From the NCBI RefSeq assembly GCF_024137025.1, contig NZ_JAMYJR010000028.1:186001-250000 (forward strand): a stretch of 64,000 bases of DNA, written 5' to 3'. This document shows positions 43,386-52,281 of the stretch, piece after piece. The DNA is from Paractinoplanes aksuensis (GTDB taxonomy: Bacteria > Actinomycetota > Actinomycetes > Mycobacteriales > Micromonosporaceae). The notes beneath the pieces were generated by a model. That model was not told where the DNA came from. It ran no database searches and saw only the letters and a program-made list of their open reading frames with translations. Position 1 is the stretch's first letter. Every line of letters starts with the position of its first letter. A program made the position numbers and the translations under genes.

Positions 43386-46306
43386 CGCAGTCCCGCCCGC
43401 AGCCGGCGCGCCGAGAACCAGGCCGCGGCGCCGAAGAAGATCACCGAGGTCAGCGCCGCGATGGCCGGCGCGGCCGGGGTGAGCGGGTCCGGTGGCGCGA
43501 TCACCGCCCAGCCGTCGGGGAACGGCGGCGCGGCGACGGCGGCGACCGGGCCGGCGACCAGCGCCGCCGCGACCCCGCCGAGCAGTCCGGCGACCGCCAG
43601 GGTGGCCGCCCCGGCATAGGCCGTGCTCAGCGCGACCCGGCGGGCCAGACCCTGCACCCGCAGCGTATGCAGGTGTTCGAGCTGCGGTTTCCGGTCGACC
43701 GCGGCCCCGAGCGCGTACAGGGCCGCCGCCAGCAGCACGGCGGTGAGCGCGGTGAACAGGGCGAGCGAGCCGGTGACGACGGATCCTTCGGCGGCCAGTT
43801 CGGCCGTCCGGCCCGCGGCAGTGCGGTCATCGAGCACGGGGAGCCCGAGGGCGTCGACCACGGCCGCGGGCGCGTCGCCGGTCAGCCAGACCTGCAGGGT
43901 GCCGCCCTGGTCGCTGTCCCCGGCGATCCGGCGCGCGGAGTCGAGGTCGGTCAGCACGCCGCGGCCGATCACGGGAAGCACGGTGGGCCGGCCGACCACG
44001 CGGACCGGGGTGGCCGGGTCGCCGAAGCGGTTCAGCGCGGCGTCGTCGAAGCTCCAGGCGCCAGGGGCCGGGCCCGCGAGGACGATCGGCAACGGCAGAT
44101 CCGAGTCGACCGCGGCGACCTGGCCCGCCCCGCCCGGTCCGGTGGCCAGGACGAGCCCGGCCGGGCTCGTGGTCAGGCCCGCCGCCGGTCGGCTGAAGTC
44201 GCCGCGCCAGTGCGCCATGTCGCCCAGCCGGGCCCGGTCCAGCACCGTGCGGACCGGGTTGTGCTGGGCCAGCCCGGCGATGGTGACCGCGCCGGACCCG
44301 CCCGAGAGCTCCCAGCCGACAAAACGGCAGCCGGGCGCGGCCCGGCAGGCCGGCACCGCGGCCGACGCGGTACCCGGGCCGGGCCGCAGATCGCGGAACT
44401 CGACCCGGACGCTCTGCCCGGTCCGCTCGTGTTGCAACACGGCGCCGAGCACGCTGGTCGCCCGGCGCGCGCTGCTGACCCGCACGGTGAGCCGGTCGCC
44501 GGTGACCAGCGGCAGCGCGCTCGGCGGGCCGGCGGGCAGCGCGGTCACCGGGCCGTACTCGGACCGCCAGGTCGCCACCCGGGCCAGCCGGCCGCTGTCG
44601 ACGGCCAGCACGGGCGGAACAGCCGCGGTGTCGACGACGGCGGCCATGGCGTACCGCCCGGCCGGGTCGGCCGCGCGAACCGCGTGCAGAAGCTCGGTGC
44701 GCGAGGCCGCGGCCACGGTCAGCACGCGTGGCGCGCCCAGCTCGACGTCGGCCCGGACGACCCGCTCGGTGTGCCCGGCGGCGGCGGTGCCGACCGTCAG
44801 CGCCAGATTGGCCACCGCCAGCACCAGCAGGGCGAACACTCGATCGTGGCCGGGCCGGCGGGAGAGCGTGGTGGTGATCAGTCCGAGCCGGATCCGGCCC
44901 GCCCGCAGCGCCACAGCGCCTGTCCGGTCGGCCAACCCGCGCAACAGCCGGGCCAGCACGAGGCCGACGGAGAGGGCGACCAGCGCGGGCGCGGCCAGGC
45001 CGAGGCCGCCGCCACCCGTACGGGCCTGGAGGACCGCGCCCGCCGTCAGGGCCAGCAGGGCCAGGTCGACCACGACGGACCGCCAGTCACGCCGGGCCGA
45101 CGGCACCGTTCGCAGCAGTTTGACGACCGGCGCCCGTTGGGCCAGCGCGTCCCCGGCCAACAGGATCAGCAGGCCGACACCCACGGTGGCCAGCACCGAG
45201 CCGCCCGACAGCAGCAGGGCGAGCCACCACTCGGCCCGGACCGGCAACCGGCCCGCCAACGGCCAAGCCACCAGGAAGCCGGCCACCCAGCCGAGGAGGG
45301 AGCCGGCCGCCAGCGGCAGCAGATGGTGACCCAGCGCGAGCCGCAGCACCCCGGCCAGGCCACCGCCGCGCAGCTTGACCAGGGCCGCGTCCGCGCGCCG
45401 GTCGCGGCCGGTCAGGCGGCCGGCCAGGCCGATCGCGAACCAGGCCAGCACGATCAGCTGACCGGCGGCGACCGCCACGGCCCGGGCGACGGCGACCTTC
45501 TGCTCCCGCACCCGGTCCACCAGCGCGCCGGTGGGCGCGGTCAGGTCGAGCTGGGCCGCCGCGAGCCGGGGACCGGCCGTGTTGACCACGCCGTTGAGGT
45601 CGTAGCCGCCGTCGCCACGCAACAGCGGAGCCGGCACCTCGACGCTCCACGAGAGGATCTGGCGGCCCAGCGACGGCTCGCTGAACGTGGTCAGCGGGGT
45701 GAAGAACGGATCGAGCGACGCCTGGGCCCGGAACAGCGGGTCGCTCCAGTAGGCGCCGACCGGGTCGATCGGCTCGTAGATCCCGGCCACCCGGAACGGC
45801 AGCGGCGTGATCGACGTCGCCGACCGGGCCTGGAAGCGGTCACCCGGGGCGAGTCCGAGCCGGCGCGCGGAGTCGGCGCTGACGGCGGCCTCGCCCGGGC
45901 CGGCCGGACACGAGCCGGTCAGCCGTACGTGCGCGCAGAATCCGTCGCGGTAAGCCACCGGCAGGTCGGAGCCGGCATCGGGTTTGCCGGGATAGACGAA
46001 CGACATGGCGGCCACAGCGCCGATGACCGGTGTGGCCGCCGGGATCGGCAACTGCGTACCCACCGTGGCGGCGAACGCGTCGAGGCGGCCACGGGGGTCG
46101 CTGCCGGCGGTGGTGGCCTGTCGCACCGTGATGACGCGCTGCTCGATCGGGGCCGAGGCCACCTCGTGACCGGCCGACCGGGACGCCACAGCCAGGCCGT
46201 ACCACACCGCGCAGCCGGCCACGGTGGCCAGCAGGGCGGCCAGGACGGCGACGAACGTGGTCGGGCCGGACCGCTGCCGGACGGCGTTCAACGCTACGAA
46301 GTACAT
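43382..46306 (-). CDS. Very large FtsX-type ABC transporter permease, copy 2
   Basis: 974 residues with the same architecture as copy 1. It begins with a helix (TTFVAVLAALLATVAGCAVW), then a long extracytoplasmic domain, a central helix cluster (QLIVLAWFAIGLAGRLTGRD, then LLLSGGSVLATVGVGLLIL) and a C-terminal cluster. The two genes overlap by 4 bases and surely encode partners. No ABC ATPase lies on this strand nearby, so they must borrow one from elsewhere. In this family, typical roles are lipoprotein or peptide extrusion and antibiotic sensing. Confidence 0.85.
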   Translation of the reverse strand: MYFVALNAVRQRSGPTTFVAVLAALLATVAGCAVWYGLAVASRSAGHEVASAPIEQRVITVRQATTAGSDPRGRLDAFAATVGTQLPIPAATPVIGAVAAMSFVYPGKPDAGSDLPVAYRDGFCAHVRLTGSCPAGPGEAAVSADSARRLGLAPGDRFQARSATSITPLPFRVAGIYEPIDPVGAYWSDPLFRAQASLDPFFTPLTTFSEPSLGRQILSWSVEVPAPLLRGDGGYDLNGVVNTAGPRLAAAQLDLTAPTGALVDRVREQKVAVARAVAVAAGQLIVLAWFAIGLAGRLTGRDRRADAALVKLRGGGLAGVLRLALGHHLLPLAAGSLLGWVAGFLVAWPLAGRLPVRAEWWLALLLSGGSVLATVGVGLLILLAGDALAQRAPVVKLLRTVPSARRDWRSVVVDLALLALTAGAVLQARTGGGGLGLAAPALVALSVGLVLARLLRGLADRTGAVALRAGRIRLGLITTTLSRRPGHDRVFALLVLAVANLALTVGTAAAGHTERVVRADVELGAPRVLTVAAASRTELLHAVRAADPAGRYAMAAVVDTAAVPPVLAVDSGRLARVATWRSEYGPVTALPAGPPSALPLVTGDRLTVRVSSARRATSVLGAVLQHERTGQSVRVEFRDLRPGPGTASAAVPACRAAPGCRFVGWELSGGSGAVTIAGLAQHNPVRTVLDRARLGDMAHWRGDFSRPAAGLTTSPAGLVLATGPGGAGQVAAVDSDLPLPIVLAGPAPGAWSFDDAALNRFGDPATPVRVVGRPTVLPVIGRGVLTDLDSARRIAGDSDQGGTLQVWLTGDAPAAVVDALGLPVLDDRTAAGRTAELAAEGSVVTGSLALFTALTAVLLAAALYALGAAVDRKPQLEHLHTLRVQGLARRVALSTAYAGAATLAVAGLLGGVAAALVAGPVAAVAAPPFPDGWAVIAPPDPLTPAAPAIAALTSVIFFGAAAWFSARRLRAGLR

Positions 46307-46384
46307 CCACGTCCGTTCGCTCCGCTGGAATCCGGCACAGTAGACGGATCAAATGACTTTCGAGTGAGTCCGGGGCAGCAAAGG

Positions 46385-46409
46385 GCCGGCCGGGTCACCC
46401 GGCCGGCCT
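46385..46409 (-). terminator. GC-rich terminator hairpin after the small secreted-protein gene
   Basis: GGCCGGCCGGGT (46385-46396) and ACCCGGCCGGCC (46398-46409) are perfect complements with a single-base spacer, flanked by AAAGG and CCTT. It lies just downstream of the minus-strand secreted-protein stop and upstream of the permease pair, insulating the two units. Confidence 0.7.
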
Positions 46410-46421
46410 TCGGAGCGGTGC

Positions 46422-46757
46422 TTACTCCGTACGGAAGGACTGGAACTCGCCCGGGCGGATGCTGCGCAGCGTGCCCAGTGAGGCCGGCCGGTCGCTGCAG
46501 TCGGCGCTGCGGTAGGCGAGGACGTTGGTCAGGCCGCTCCACCCGACCAGGAGGTCGGCCCGGGCCGGCACGGCCTGGCAGGAGCTGTCGGGCTGGGGGA
46601 AGTTCGCGACGAACGTGGGGGACTGGCGGTTGTAGACGTAGAAGCTGAGTCCGCTCTGGACGTCGGCCGGGGCCGCGGCGGCGGGGGTGGCCGCGACGGT
46701 GCCGAAAGCGGCCACGGCGGCCAGGCCCACGGACAGGCGGACGGCAGTCTTGCGCAT
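46422..46757 (-). CDS. Small secreted protein of unknown function
   Basis: 111 residues. A clear Sec signal peptide (MRKTAVRLSVGLAAVAAFGT, then ATPAAAAPA cleavage region) precedes a mature domain of about 80 residues with two cysteines likely to form a disulfide (in PDSSCQAVP and SADCSDRP). FYVYNRQSPTFVANFPQ opens the mature part. No homologous enzyme family is recognised. AAGGAGAA precedes the ATG. It is monocistronic between a hairpin and a low-GC upstream gap. Confidence 0.8.
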   Translation of the reverse strand: MRKTAVRLSVGLAAVAAFGTVAATPAAAAPADVQSGLSFYVYNRQSPTFVANFPQPDSSCQAVPARADLLVGWSGLTNVLAYRSADCSDRPASLGTLRSIRPGEFQSFRTE

Positions 46758-46959
46758 CGAGTTCTCCTTGGGGATGGGGAATCGGGTGCAGGCCGAACAA
46801 ACTCGGACAGCACTTGTCCGACTCGATGATCATACCTTCAATCAATTGTCGATAGGCGATAGCGATGTGGCTATTACCACCAGCCCAACGGTGAACCGTC
46901 AGGGGAGATGAGCTGTAATGGCCGTGCCGCCGCCCGCGGAGGTTCGACCGGGTCCAACG
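46758..46959. other. Low-GC intergenic region
   Basis: About 200 bp, AT-rich relative to its surroundings, containing CAATCAATTGTCGATAG (46837-46853) and a following GCGATAGCGAT. It must hold the promoter of the secreted-protein gene. No further gene is seen. Confidence 0.4.
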
Positions 46960-47961
46960 TCAGGATGGCGGCTGACGCTTACCGCGCAGGGCCTGGAGCA
47001 GGAACCAGGCGCCGCCGAGGGCGGCCGGGAGGGCGATCAGGTAGGCGGCCCACCACACGCCGTCCTGCTGCCAGCCGATGAAGGCGCGGACCGCGATGCC
47101 GAGACCGACCAGCAGGCTGATGATCTGGGCGGGCCGGGTGCGCCAGAACGGATCCTTGCGGGCCGGCTCGCCCTCCTGGATCCGGTGGGCGTATTCCTCG
47201 ACCGATCCGAGATCCGCCGTACGACCGGAGCCGGCCAGCTGGGCGCGGGCCGTCCGGGTCAGTTCGGCCGCGCGGTCCGGGGCCAGGTCGTAGCGGCCGA
47301 TCAGCAGGCCGTTCAAGCGCTCGAACCAGTCGTCGGCCGTGGCCGGGGCCGGGATCCGGGACGCGGGGCCGGTCGGCTTCTTCGGCTCCCGCATCTGCAG
47401 GCCGAGCAGGATCGCGGCCACCACCACGACGGCCACCACCGGGATCGGGAACAGGTGCTCGCGGGGCAGGGTCGTGAACGCCGTCGCCGCCGCCAGCACC
47501 AGCACCGGCAGCGCGGCCCAGGCGTACTTGACCAGGTGGGGCCGGCCCGAGGCGCGGACCGCCCTCGGCACCGCGCCGGCCCAGAACAGCGTCAGCGCCA
47601 GCAGCACGGTGCCGGTCAGGCCGGCGGCCGTGGCCGGGAACGTCCACGTGCGGTCGATCGCCGCGAACAGCGGCACCGCCAGGAGCACCAGCAGGTTCAC
47701 CACGAAGATCTGGCCGCTGAGGTAGTCGCCGGGGGTCATGCCCTCGCGGTCGACCATCTCGCGCACCTCGGCCGGTTGCTCGGCCGCGGCCCGGACGGCG
47801 AATTCGCGGGGGTCGCCGTACGCCTCGAACGGGCTCTGCCCGGTGCGCTCGCAGTGGGCCCGTACATCCTCGATGATCGGGTTGGCCGTGTGGTAGCCGA
47901 TGCCCTGGTCGCCGAGCGCGATCCGAGCCGGTAGTTCCCAGGTCTCGAAAGTCGTGGTCAT
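46960..47961 (-). CDS. Multi-spanning membrane protein of unknown function
   Basis: 333 residues. A soluble N-terminal ~125 residues (PIIEDVRAHCERTGQSPFEAYGDPREFAVRAA) has the helical character seen in HAAS/DUF1700-type signalling proteins. About four hydrophobic segments follow (VVNLLVLLAVPLFAA, LTGTVLLALTLFWAGAV, WAALPVLVLAAATAF, PVVAVVVVAAILLGL). Then come a charged domain and a final helix pair (IISLLVGLGIAVRAF, WWAAYLIALPAALGGAWFLL). A fragment of this gene is duplicated at 40280-40420. It lies downstream of a two-component system and may be controlled by it. Confidence 0.75.
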   Translation of the reverse strand: MTTTFETWELPARIALGDQGIGYHTANPIIEDVRAHCERTGQSPFEAYGDPREFAVRAAAEQPAEVREMVDREGMTPGDYLSGQIFVVNLLVLLAVPLFAAIDRTWTFPATAAGLTGTVLLALTLFWAGAVPRAVRASGRPHLVKYAWAALPVLVLAAATAFTTLPREHLFPIPVVAVVVVAAILLGLQMREPKKPTGPASRIPAPATADDWFERLNGLLIGRYDLAPDRAAELTRTARAQLAGSGRTADLGSVEEYAHRIQEGEPARKDPFWRTRPAQIISLLVGLGIAVRAFIGWQQDGVWWAAYLIALPAALGGAWFLLQALRGKRQPPS

Positions 47962-48027
47962 GCCCGAAAGTGTGGCCGCGGGCGGGGTTCCGGCACGTCT
48001 GCCGACCGGCCGAACGGGCCTGCAACT

Positions 48028-48687
48028 TTAGTTGTCGAGCAGGCCGGTGCGCTGGGCCAGCATGGCCGCCTGGACCCGGTTCTCGCAGCCCAGCTTGGCG
48101 AACACGTGATAGACGTGCGTCTTCACCGTGCCCTCGCTGACGAACAGCTGCTTGCCGATCTCGGCGTTGGACAGGCCCTGGGCCAGCCGGATCAGCACCT
48201 CCCGCTCGCGCTCGCTGAGCTGGTCGACCTTGAGCTGGTCCTCGGTGGGCCGGGTGGGCGGGGCGGGCAGCCGGTCGAGCACCTGCCGGGTGATCTTCGG
48301 GGACAGGTACGCGTTGCCGGCCGCGGCGGCGCGGATCGCGTACTCGAGCTCGTCCGCCGCCGACTCCTTGAGCAGGAACCCGGCCGCGCCCTGGGCCAGC
48401 GCCTGGGCCACGTACTCGTCCTGGCCGAAGGTGGTCAGCACGACGATCCGGACCTCGGGCACCAGGCGGCGGATCTCGCGCAGCGCGGCCAGCCCGTCGA
48501 GGACGGGCATCTGGATGTCGAGCAGGGCCACGTCGGGCCGGTGCTTGAGGGTCAGGTCGATCGCGGCCCGGCCGTCGGTGGCCTGCGCGATCAGCTCGAT
48601 GCCGGCGGCCGGGCGCAGGATGGCGTCGATCGCCGTGCGGATCAGCGAGTCGTCGTCGGCCAGCAGCACCCGCAACGGTTCGGTCAT
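48028..48687 (-). CDS. NarL/FixJ-family response regulator
   Basis: 219 residues. The receiver domain has VLLADDDSLIRTAI (acidic pocket), LLDIQMPVLDG with the phosphoryl-accepting aspartate, TTFGQDEYV and LLKESAADEL with the conserved lysine. The C-terminal LuxR-type HTH is LSEREREVLIRLAQGLSNAE through TVKTHVYHVFAKLG. The start was set at the ATG complementary to 48685-48687, overlapping the histidine kinase stop by 4 bases. It is the cognate regulator of that kinase. Confidence 0.95.
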   Translation of the reverse strand: MTEPLRVLLADDDSLIRTAIDAILRPAAGIELIAQATDGRAAIDLTLKHRPDVALLDIQMPVLDGLAALREIRRLVPEVRIVVLTTFGQDEYVAQALAQGAAGFLLKESAADELEYAIRAAAAGNAYLSPKITRQVLDRLPAPPTRPTEDQLKVDQLSEREREVLIRLAQGLSNAEIGKQLFVSEGTVKTHVYHVFAKLGCENRVQAAMLAQRTGLLDN

Positions 48688-50219
48688 GACGTCGGCTCCC
48701 GGATGATCTGTTTGTCGCTCAGCATGCCGTCGCGGAAGCAGAAGCGGTAACGCAACTCGCCGTCCTCGCCGCGGACCTGGTCGAAGATGGACGCCTGATA
48801 GTCGACGCAGGCGGCGTCCGCGGCGGGGGTCCCGGCGTCGGGGTCGGGCAGGGTTTCCCGTACGGCGTGTTCGGGCGCCCCGATCCGGGCCGCGTCGTAC
48901 GTCTCGCGGTCGACGGTGGCGAAGGCCGAGATCAGCCACATTCCCACCCCGCACAGGGCCAGGAAGACGGCGATCGACAACGCCGTGGCCACGAGCACGA
49001 ACCGGGACCGGCGGCGGTGCCGGTCGATCACGTCGGCGAAGTCGGGCCCGGCCGGCGGCGGCGGGTTCTCGACCGGGGCCGGGGCGGCGCCCTCGCCCAG
49101 GTGGGGCAGGGTGGCCGCGACCCGGAAGCCGCCGTCCGGCGTCGGCCCGTGATAGAGCATGCCGCCCGCCACCCGCACCCGTTCGGCCAGTCCGAGCAGC
49201 CCCTGTTTGCTGGTCGTCCGCACCACCGGCAGCCCGGCCGTGTTGGTCACGGCGGCGATCAGCGCGTCCGGCTCGTACCGCAGCCGCAGCGTGATCGCGC
49301 CGCCCTGGGCGTGGCGCAACGCGTTGGTCAGTCCCTCCTGGATGACCCGGTAGGCCGCGTGCTCGGTCAGCGACGCCTCGGGGCGGGGCTCACCCTCGCG
49401 GAGCAGCTCGACCCGGGCCCCCGACGACCGGGCCTGCTCGGCCAGCTCGTCCAGGCCGGTCAACGGGCGTACGAGGGACTGGGGGTCGTCCTGACCGAGC
49501 AGACCGAGGATCTGGCGCAGTTCGGTCATCGCGGCCGACGACGTCTTGCGGACCAGGTCGGCCGTCTCGTCGGGGTCCTCGGCGGTCCGCATCATCGAGG
49601 AGTACAGCGAGATCAGGGTGAGCTTGTGCCCGAGCGAGTCGTGCATGTCGCGGGCGATCCGGGCCCGTTCGCGGGCCTGGGCCTGCCGGGCGATCTCGCT
49701 CTGCTGGCTGTGCAGCTGCACGTTGCGCCCGTGCATGGCGGCGAGCAGCACCCGCCGTCGCCGGACCAGCCGGGCCACCCCGGCCGGCAGCACCGCCAGC
49801 AGCGCGAACAGCAGCGTGGTGAGCAGGGTCCACTCCAGGGTCAGCGGCTCTTCCCACAGGAACGAGAGCACGTAACCGACCCAGGCTGCGGCCAGCCCGG
49901 CCCCGACCTGCCACCAGTGGGCGACCCGATAGGCCAGGGAAGCGCTCAGCACCAGCAGCAGCATGCTGCTCGGCCCACCGGTGCCCAGCCCGACCAGCGC
50001 CGCGGCCACGTAGCCGATCAACGGGTGGGTCAGGCGCAGCAGCAACAGCACCGGGGTGGTCAGCCCGACCAGCCACGGCGCCGCCGGATACCAGCCGACC
50101 AGGGCCGACGGCACCACCGCCGCCACCGTCACCAGCGCCACCAGGGCGACCTCGTAGGCCAGCCGCCACCGCTCGGTGAGGCCGGCCTGCCGGCGCCACC
50201 GAGCCACGTTCGTCCGCAT
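48684..50219 (-). CDS. NarL-type sensor histidine kinase
   Basis: 511 residues. About five membrane helices occupy residues 20-150. The HisKA_3 domain (RARIARDMHDSLGHKLTLIS) carries the phosphorylated histidine. The HATPase part follows, with YRVIQEGLTNALRHAQGG (N box) and KQGLLGLAERVRVAGG (G box). After the ATPase domain there is another membrane helix (LVATALSIAVFLALCGVGMWL) and an extracytoplasmic-looking tail with one cysteine, an unusual C-terminal extension. It is transcribed divergently from the MacAB-like export locus, 140 bp away. Confidence 0.92.
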   Translation of the reverse strand: MRTNVARWRRQAGLTERWRLAYEVALVALVTVAAVVPSALVGWYPAAPWLVGLTTPVLLLLRLTHPLIGYVAAALVGLGTGGPSSMLLLVLSASLAYRVAHWWQVGAGLAAAWVGYVLSFLWEEPLTLEWTLLTTLLFALLAVLPAGVARLVRRRRVLLAAMHGRNVQLHSQQSEIARQAQARERARIARDMHDSLGHKLTLISLYSSMMRTAEDPDETADLVRKTSSAAMTELRQILGLLGQDDPQSLVRPLTGLDELAEQARSSGARVELLREGEPRPEASLTEHAAYRVIQEGLTNALRHAQGGAITLRLRYEPDALIAAVTNTAGLPVVRTTSKQGLLGLAERVRVAGGMLYHGPTPDGGFRVAATLPHLGEGAAPAPVENPPPPAGPDFADVIDRHRRRSRFVLVATALSIAVFLALCGVGMWLISAFATVDRETYDAARIGAPEHAVRETLPDPDAGTPAADAACVDYQASIFDQVRGEDGELRYRFCFRDGMLSDKQIIREPTS

Positions 50220-50297
50220 CCGGCCAGCCTGCCCGGGATCGGGGCCGGCGGCGTCAGCGGTTCGGGAGATCTCGATGGGCCCGTCCTCCCACGAAAG

Positions 50298-50338
50298 TCT
50301 GACAGTCGCTCGACAATCTACTGACGGCCCGCTGACGA
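50298..50338 (+). promoter_or_regulatory. Four 11-bp-phased direct repeats (OmpR-type box) before the export locus
   Basis: TCTGACAG at 50298, CTCGACAA at 50309, ACTGACGG at 50320 and GCTGACGA at 50331 repeat exactly every 11 bp. This spacing is characteristic of binding sites for OmpR/PhoB-family response regulators. The first 19 bases recur with one mismatch at 56589-56607, next to an OmpR-type regulator gene. The array ends 22 bp before the adaptor start at 50360. Confidence 0.7.
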
Positions 50339-50359
50339 CTGCTCGGCATCGTGGCCGGC

Positions 50360-51385
50360 ATGCGACGAATGATCCTGCTCCTGGCCGTCGTCACGGCGGC
50401 CGGGTGTACGGCGGAAGGCCCGCCCCGGTCGGAGCCGTCCGCCGCCGCGGTGGCGACTGTGGCCGTCGAGCGCACCGACCTCAGCACCGCCCGCACCCTG
50501 CCCGGGACGCTCGGTTACGGCGTGCCCCGGACGATCCGGGCCGCCGGGGGCACGGTGACCTGGCTGCCCCGGACCGGCGCCACCGTCAAGCGGGGCGGAA
50601 CGCTGTACCGCAACGACGACCAGCCGGTGATCCTGCTCTACGGGTCGACGCCGCTGTTCCGCCCGCTCGCGGCGGCCGGGCTGACCGGGCGCGACGTCCG
50701 CGTGCTGGTCGACAACCTGCGCGCGCTGGGCTACCGCACCGGTGACCAGCCGCGCCGCAAACGGTCGGGCGACGCCGTGCTCACCGCCGGTGTCGTCGCC
50801 GCGGTCAAGAAATGGCAGGGCGACGAGGGCCGCCCGGTCACCGGCGCCGTCGACCCGGCCGACGTCGTGGTGCTGCCGGGCGCCGTACGGGTGAGCCAGC
50901 TCGGCGCGCAGGTCGGCGACCCGGCAGCCGAGGGCGTCCTGGTCGTCACCGGGCGCAAGAAGGCGGTGACCGTGCCGGTGCCCGTGGCCGATCTCGGCGC
51001 GATCCGCGTCGGCCAATCGGTGCAGGTCGAGCTGCCCGGTGGCACCCGGACCAAGGGGACAGTCGGCCGGATCGACCGCGACGCACGGGCCGACGAGGAT
51101 TCCGGAAAACCGGCCCAGGTCGACGTGACCGTGACCCTGGGCGACGCCAAGGCCGTTCAGGATCTGGACTCCGCCCCGGTCGACGTGTCCTTCGCCGGAC
51201 AGTCCCGGAAAGGCGTGCTCGCCGTGCCGGTCGCGGCGCTGCTGGCCCTGCGCGAGGGCGGCCACGCCGTCCAGGTCTCCGGCGGCCCGGTGATCGCGGT
51301 CGAGACCGGCATGTTCGCCATGGGACTGGTCGAGGTCAGCGGCGACGGCTTGGCCGAGGGCACCCGGGTGGTGACCGCGTCGTGA
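50360..51385 (+). CDS. Efflux adaptor-like lipoprotein with peptidoglycan-binding-like domain (MacA role)
   Basis: 341 residues from the ATG at 50360; a GTG at 50351 is also in frame. The N-terminus MRRMILLLAVVTAAGC ends in a lipobox, so it is a lipoprotein. GTVTWLPRTGATVKRGGTLYRND is a biotinyl-lipoyl-like hairpin, DVRVLVDNLRALGYRTGDQ resembles a peptidoglycan-binding module, and a C-terminal RND/MacA-type beta-barrel region follows. Such proteins link FtsX/MacB permeases to the envelope. The stop overlaps the ATPase GTG. Confidence 0.85.
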   Translation: MRRMILLLAVVTAAGCTAEGPPRSEPSAAAVATVAVERTDLSTARTLPGTLGYGVPRTIRAAGGTVTWLPRTGATVKRGGTLYRNDDQPVILLYGSTPLFRPLAAAGLTGRDVRVLVDNLRALGYRTGDQPRRKRSGDAVLTAGVVAAVKKWQGDEGRPVTGAVDPADVVVLPGAVRVSQLGAQVGDPAAEGVLVVTGRKKAVTVPVPVADLGAIRVGQSVQVELPGGTRTKGTVGRIDRDARADEDSGKPAQVDVTVTLGDAKAVQDLDSAPVDVSFAGQSRKGVLAVPVAALLALREGGHAVQVSGGPVIAVETGMFAMGLVEVSGDGLAEGTRVVTAS

Positions 51386-52281
51386 CGGTCCTGGCTGTAC
51401 GCGAGGTGAGCATGGTCTACGGCGGCGGCGTCACCGCCCTCGACCGGGTGTCACTCACCGTCGAGGCGGGCGAGCTGCTGGCCATCGTCGGTGCCTCCGG
51501 CTCCGGCAAGTCCACGCTGCTCAACGTCATGGGCACGCTCGACCGGCCCACCCACGGCACGGTCACCGTGCTGGGACAGGACGCGCAAGCCCTGTCCGAC
51601 CGGCAACTCTCCGCATTGCGCGGCCGCACGATCGGCTTCGTCTTCCAGCAGTTCCACCTCACCGACGGTTTCACCGCGCTCGAGAACGTGGCCACCGGCC
51701 TTCTGTACGCCGGTGTGCCCCGGCGCCAGCGGCGCGGGCTCGCGGCCGAGGCCCTGGACCGGGTCGGGCTCGCCCACCGCCTCGGGCACCGGCCGCACCA
51801 GCTCTCCGGGGGCGAGAAACAGCGCGTGGCGATCGCCCGCGCCCTGGCCACCGGGCCCGCCCTGGTGCTGGCCGACGAGCCCACGGGCGCCCTCGACACC
51901 GCGACCGGGCAGGCCGTGCTGGAGCTGCTGATCCGGCTCAACGCCGAGGGCACGACGATCGCGGTCATCACCCACGACCGGGACATCGCGGCCGCCCTGC
52001 CCCGCCGCGTCGAACTACGCGACGGCCGCGTCGTCGCCGATGCGACGCAGTCGACCGCCACTGGTCCTCCGCCAGCCGCTGGGCAGTCGATCGCCGCTGG
52101 TCCTGCGCCAGCCGGTGGGAGGTCGGTTGCTGGTGGTCCTGCGCTGGGCGCTGGGCAGTCGCTCGCTGGTGGGCAGTCGCACGTCGTGGAGCACGGCGGG
52201 CAGTCGCACGTCGTGCAGCAGTCGGTCGCGGCCGGGCGGTCGTTCGGTGTGGCGCAGCCGTTCGTTGCGGGGCAGTCGTGA
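51382..52281 (+). CDS. MacB-type ABC transporter ATPase with a repetitive C-terminal tail
   Basis: 299 residues. The first ~222 form a LolD/MacB-type ATPase: Walker A GASGSGKST, Q-loop VFQQFHL, signature LSGGEKQR, Walker B LVLADEP and the H-loop ITHDRD. The remaining ~75 residues are not part of the family. They begin with three tandem 12-residue units of pattern QSxAxGPxxxxG and then decay into shorter QS-initiated units. The tail could be disordered or locate the ATPase; its function is unknown. The GTG start and the stop both overlap neighbouring genes. Confidence 0.9.
   Translation: MTVLAVREVSMVYGGGVTALDRVSLTVEAGELLAIVGASGSGKSTLLNVMGTLDRPTHGTVTVLGQDAQALSDRQLSALRGRTIGFVFQQFHLTDGFTALENVATGLLYAGVPRRQRRGLAAEALDRVGLAHRLGHRPHQLSGGEKQRVAIARALATGPALVLADEPTGALDTATGQAVLELLIRLNAEGTTIAVITHDRDIAAALPRRVELRDGRVVADATQSTATGPPPAAGQSIAAGPAPAGGRSVAGGPALGAGQSLAGGQSHVVEHGGQSHVVQQSVAAGRSFGVAQPFVAGQS
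52048..52281 (+). repeat. In-frame 36-bp minisatellite at the 3' end of the ATPase gene
   Basis: Three 36-bp units start at 52048, 52084 and 52120, each beginning near CAGTCG and containing CTGGTCCTGCGCCAGCC-like sequence. Truncated units follow from 52156, 52174 and 52201. All lengths are multiples of three, so the reading frame is kept. This suggests length variation tolerated by the protein. Confidence 0.8.

Noticed and set aside
40431..43619. 1062-codon open frame on the plus strand antisense to the first FtsX permease
   Set aside because: It lacks any recognisable domain, is Arg/Gly/Asp-rich as expected for GC-rich shadow frames, and the opposite strand encodes a permease with clear membrane helices.
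52048..52281. CRISPR-like array
   Set aside because: The 36-bp units are directly adjacent with no spacers and are translated in frame, so this is a minisatellite.
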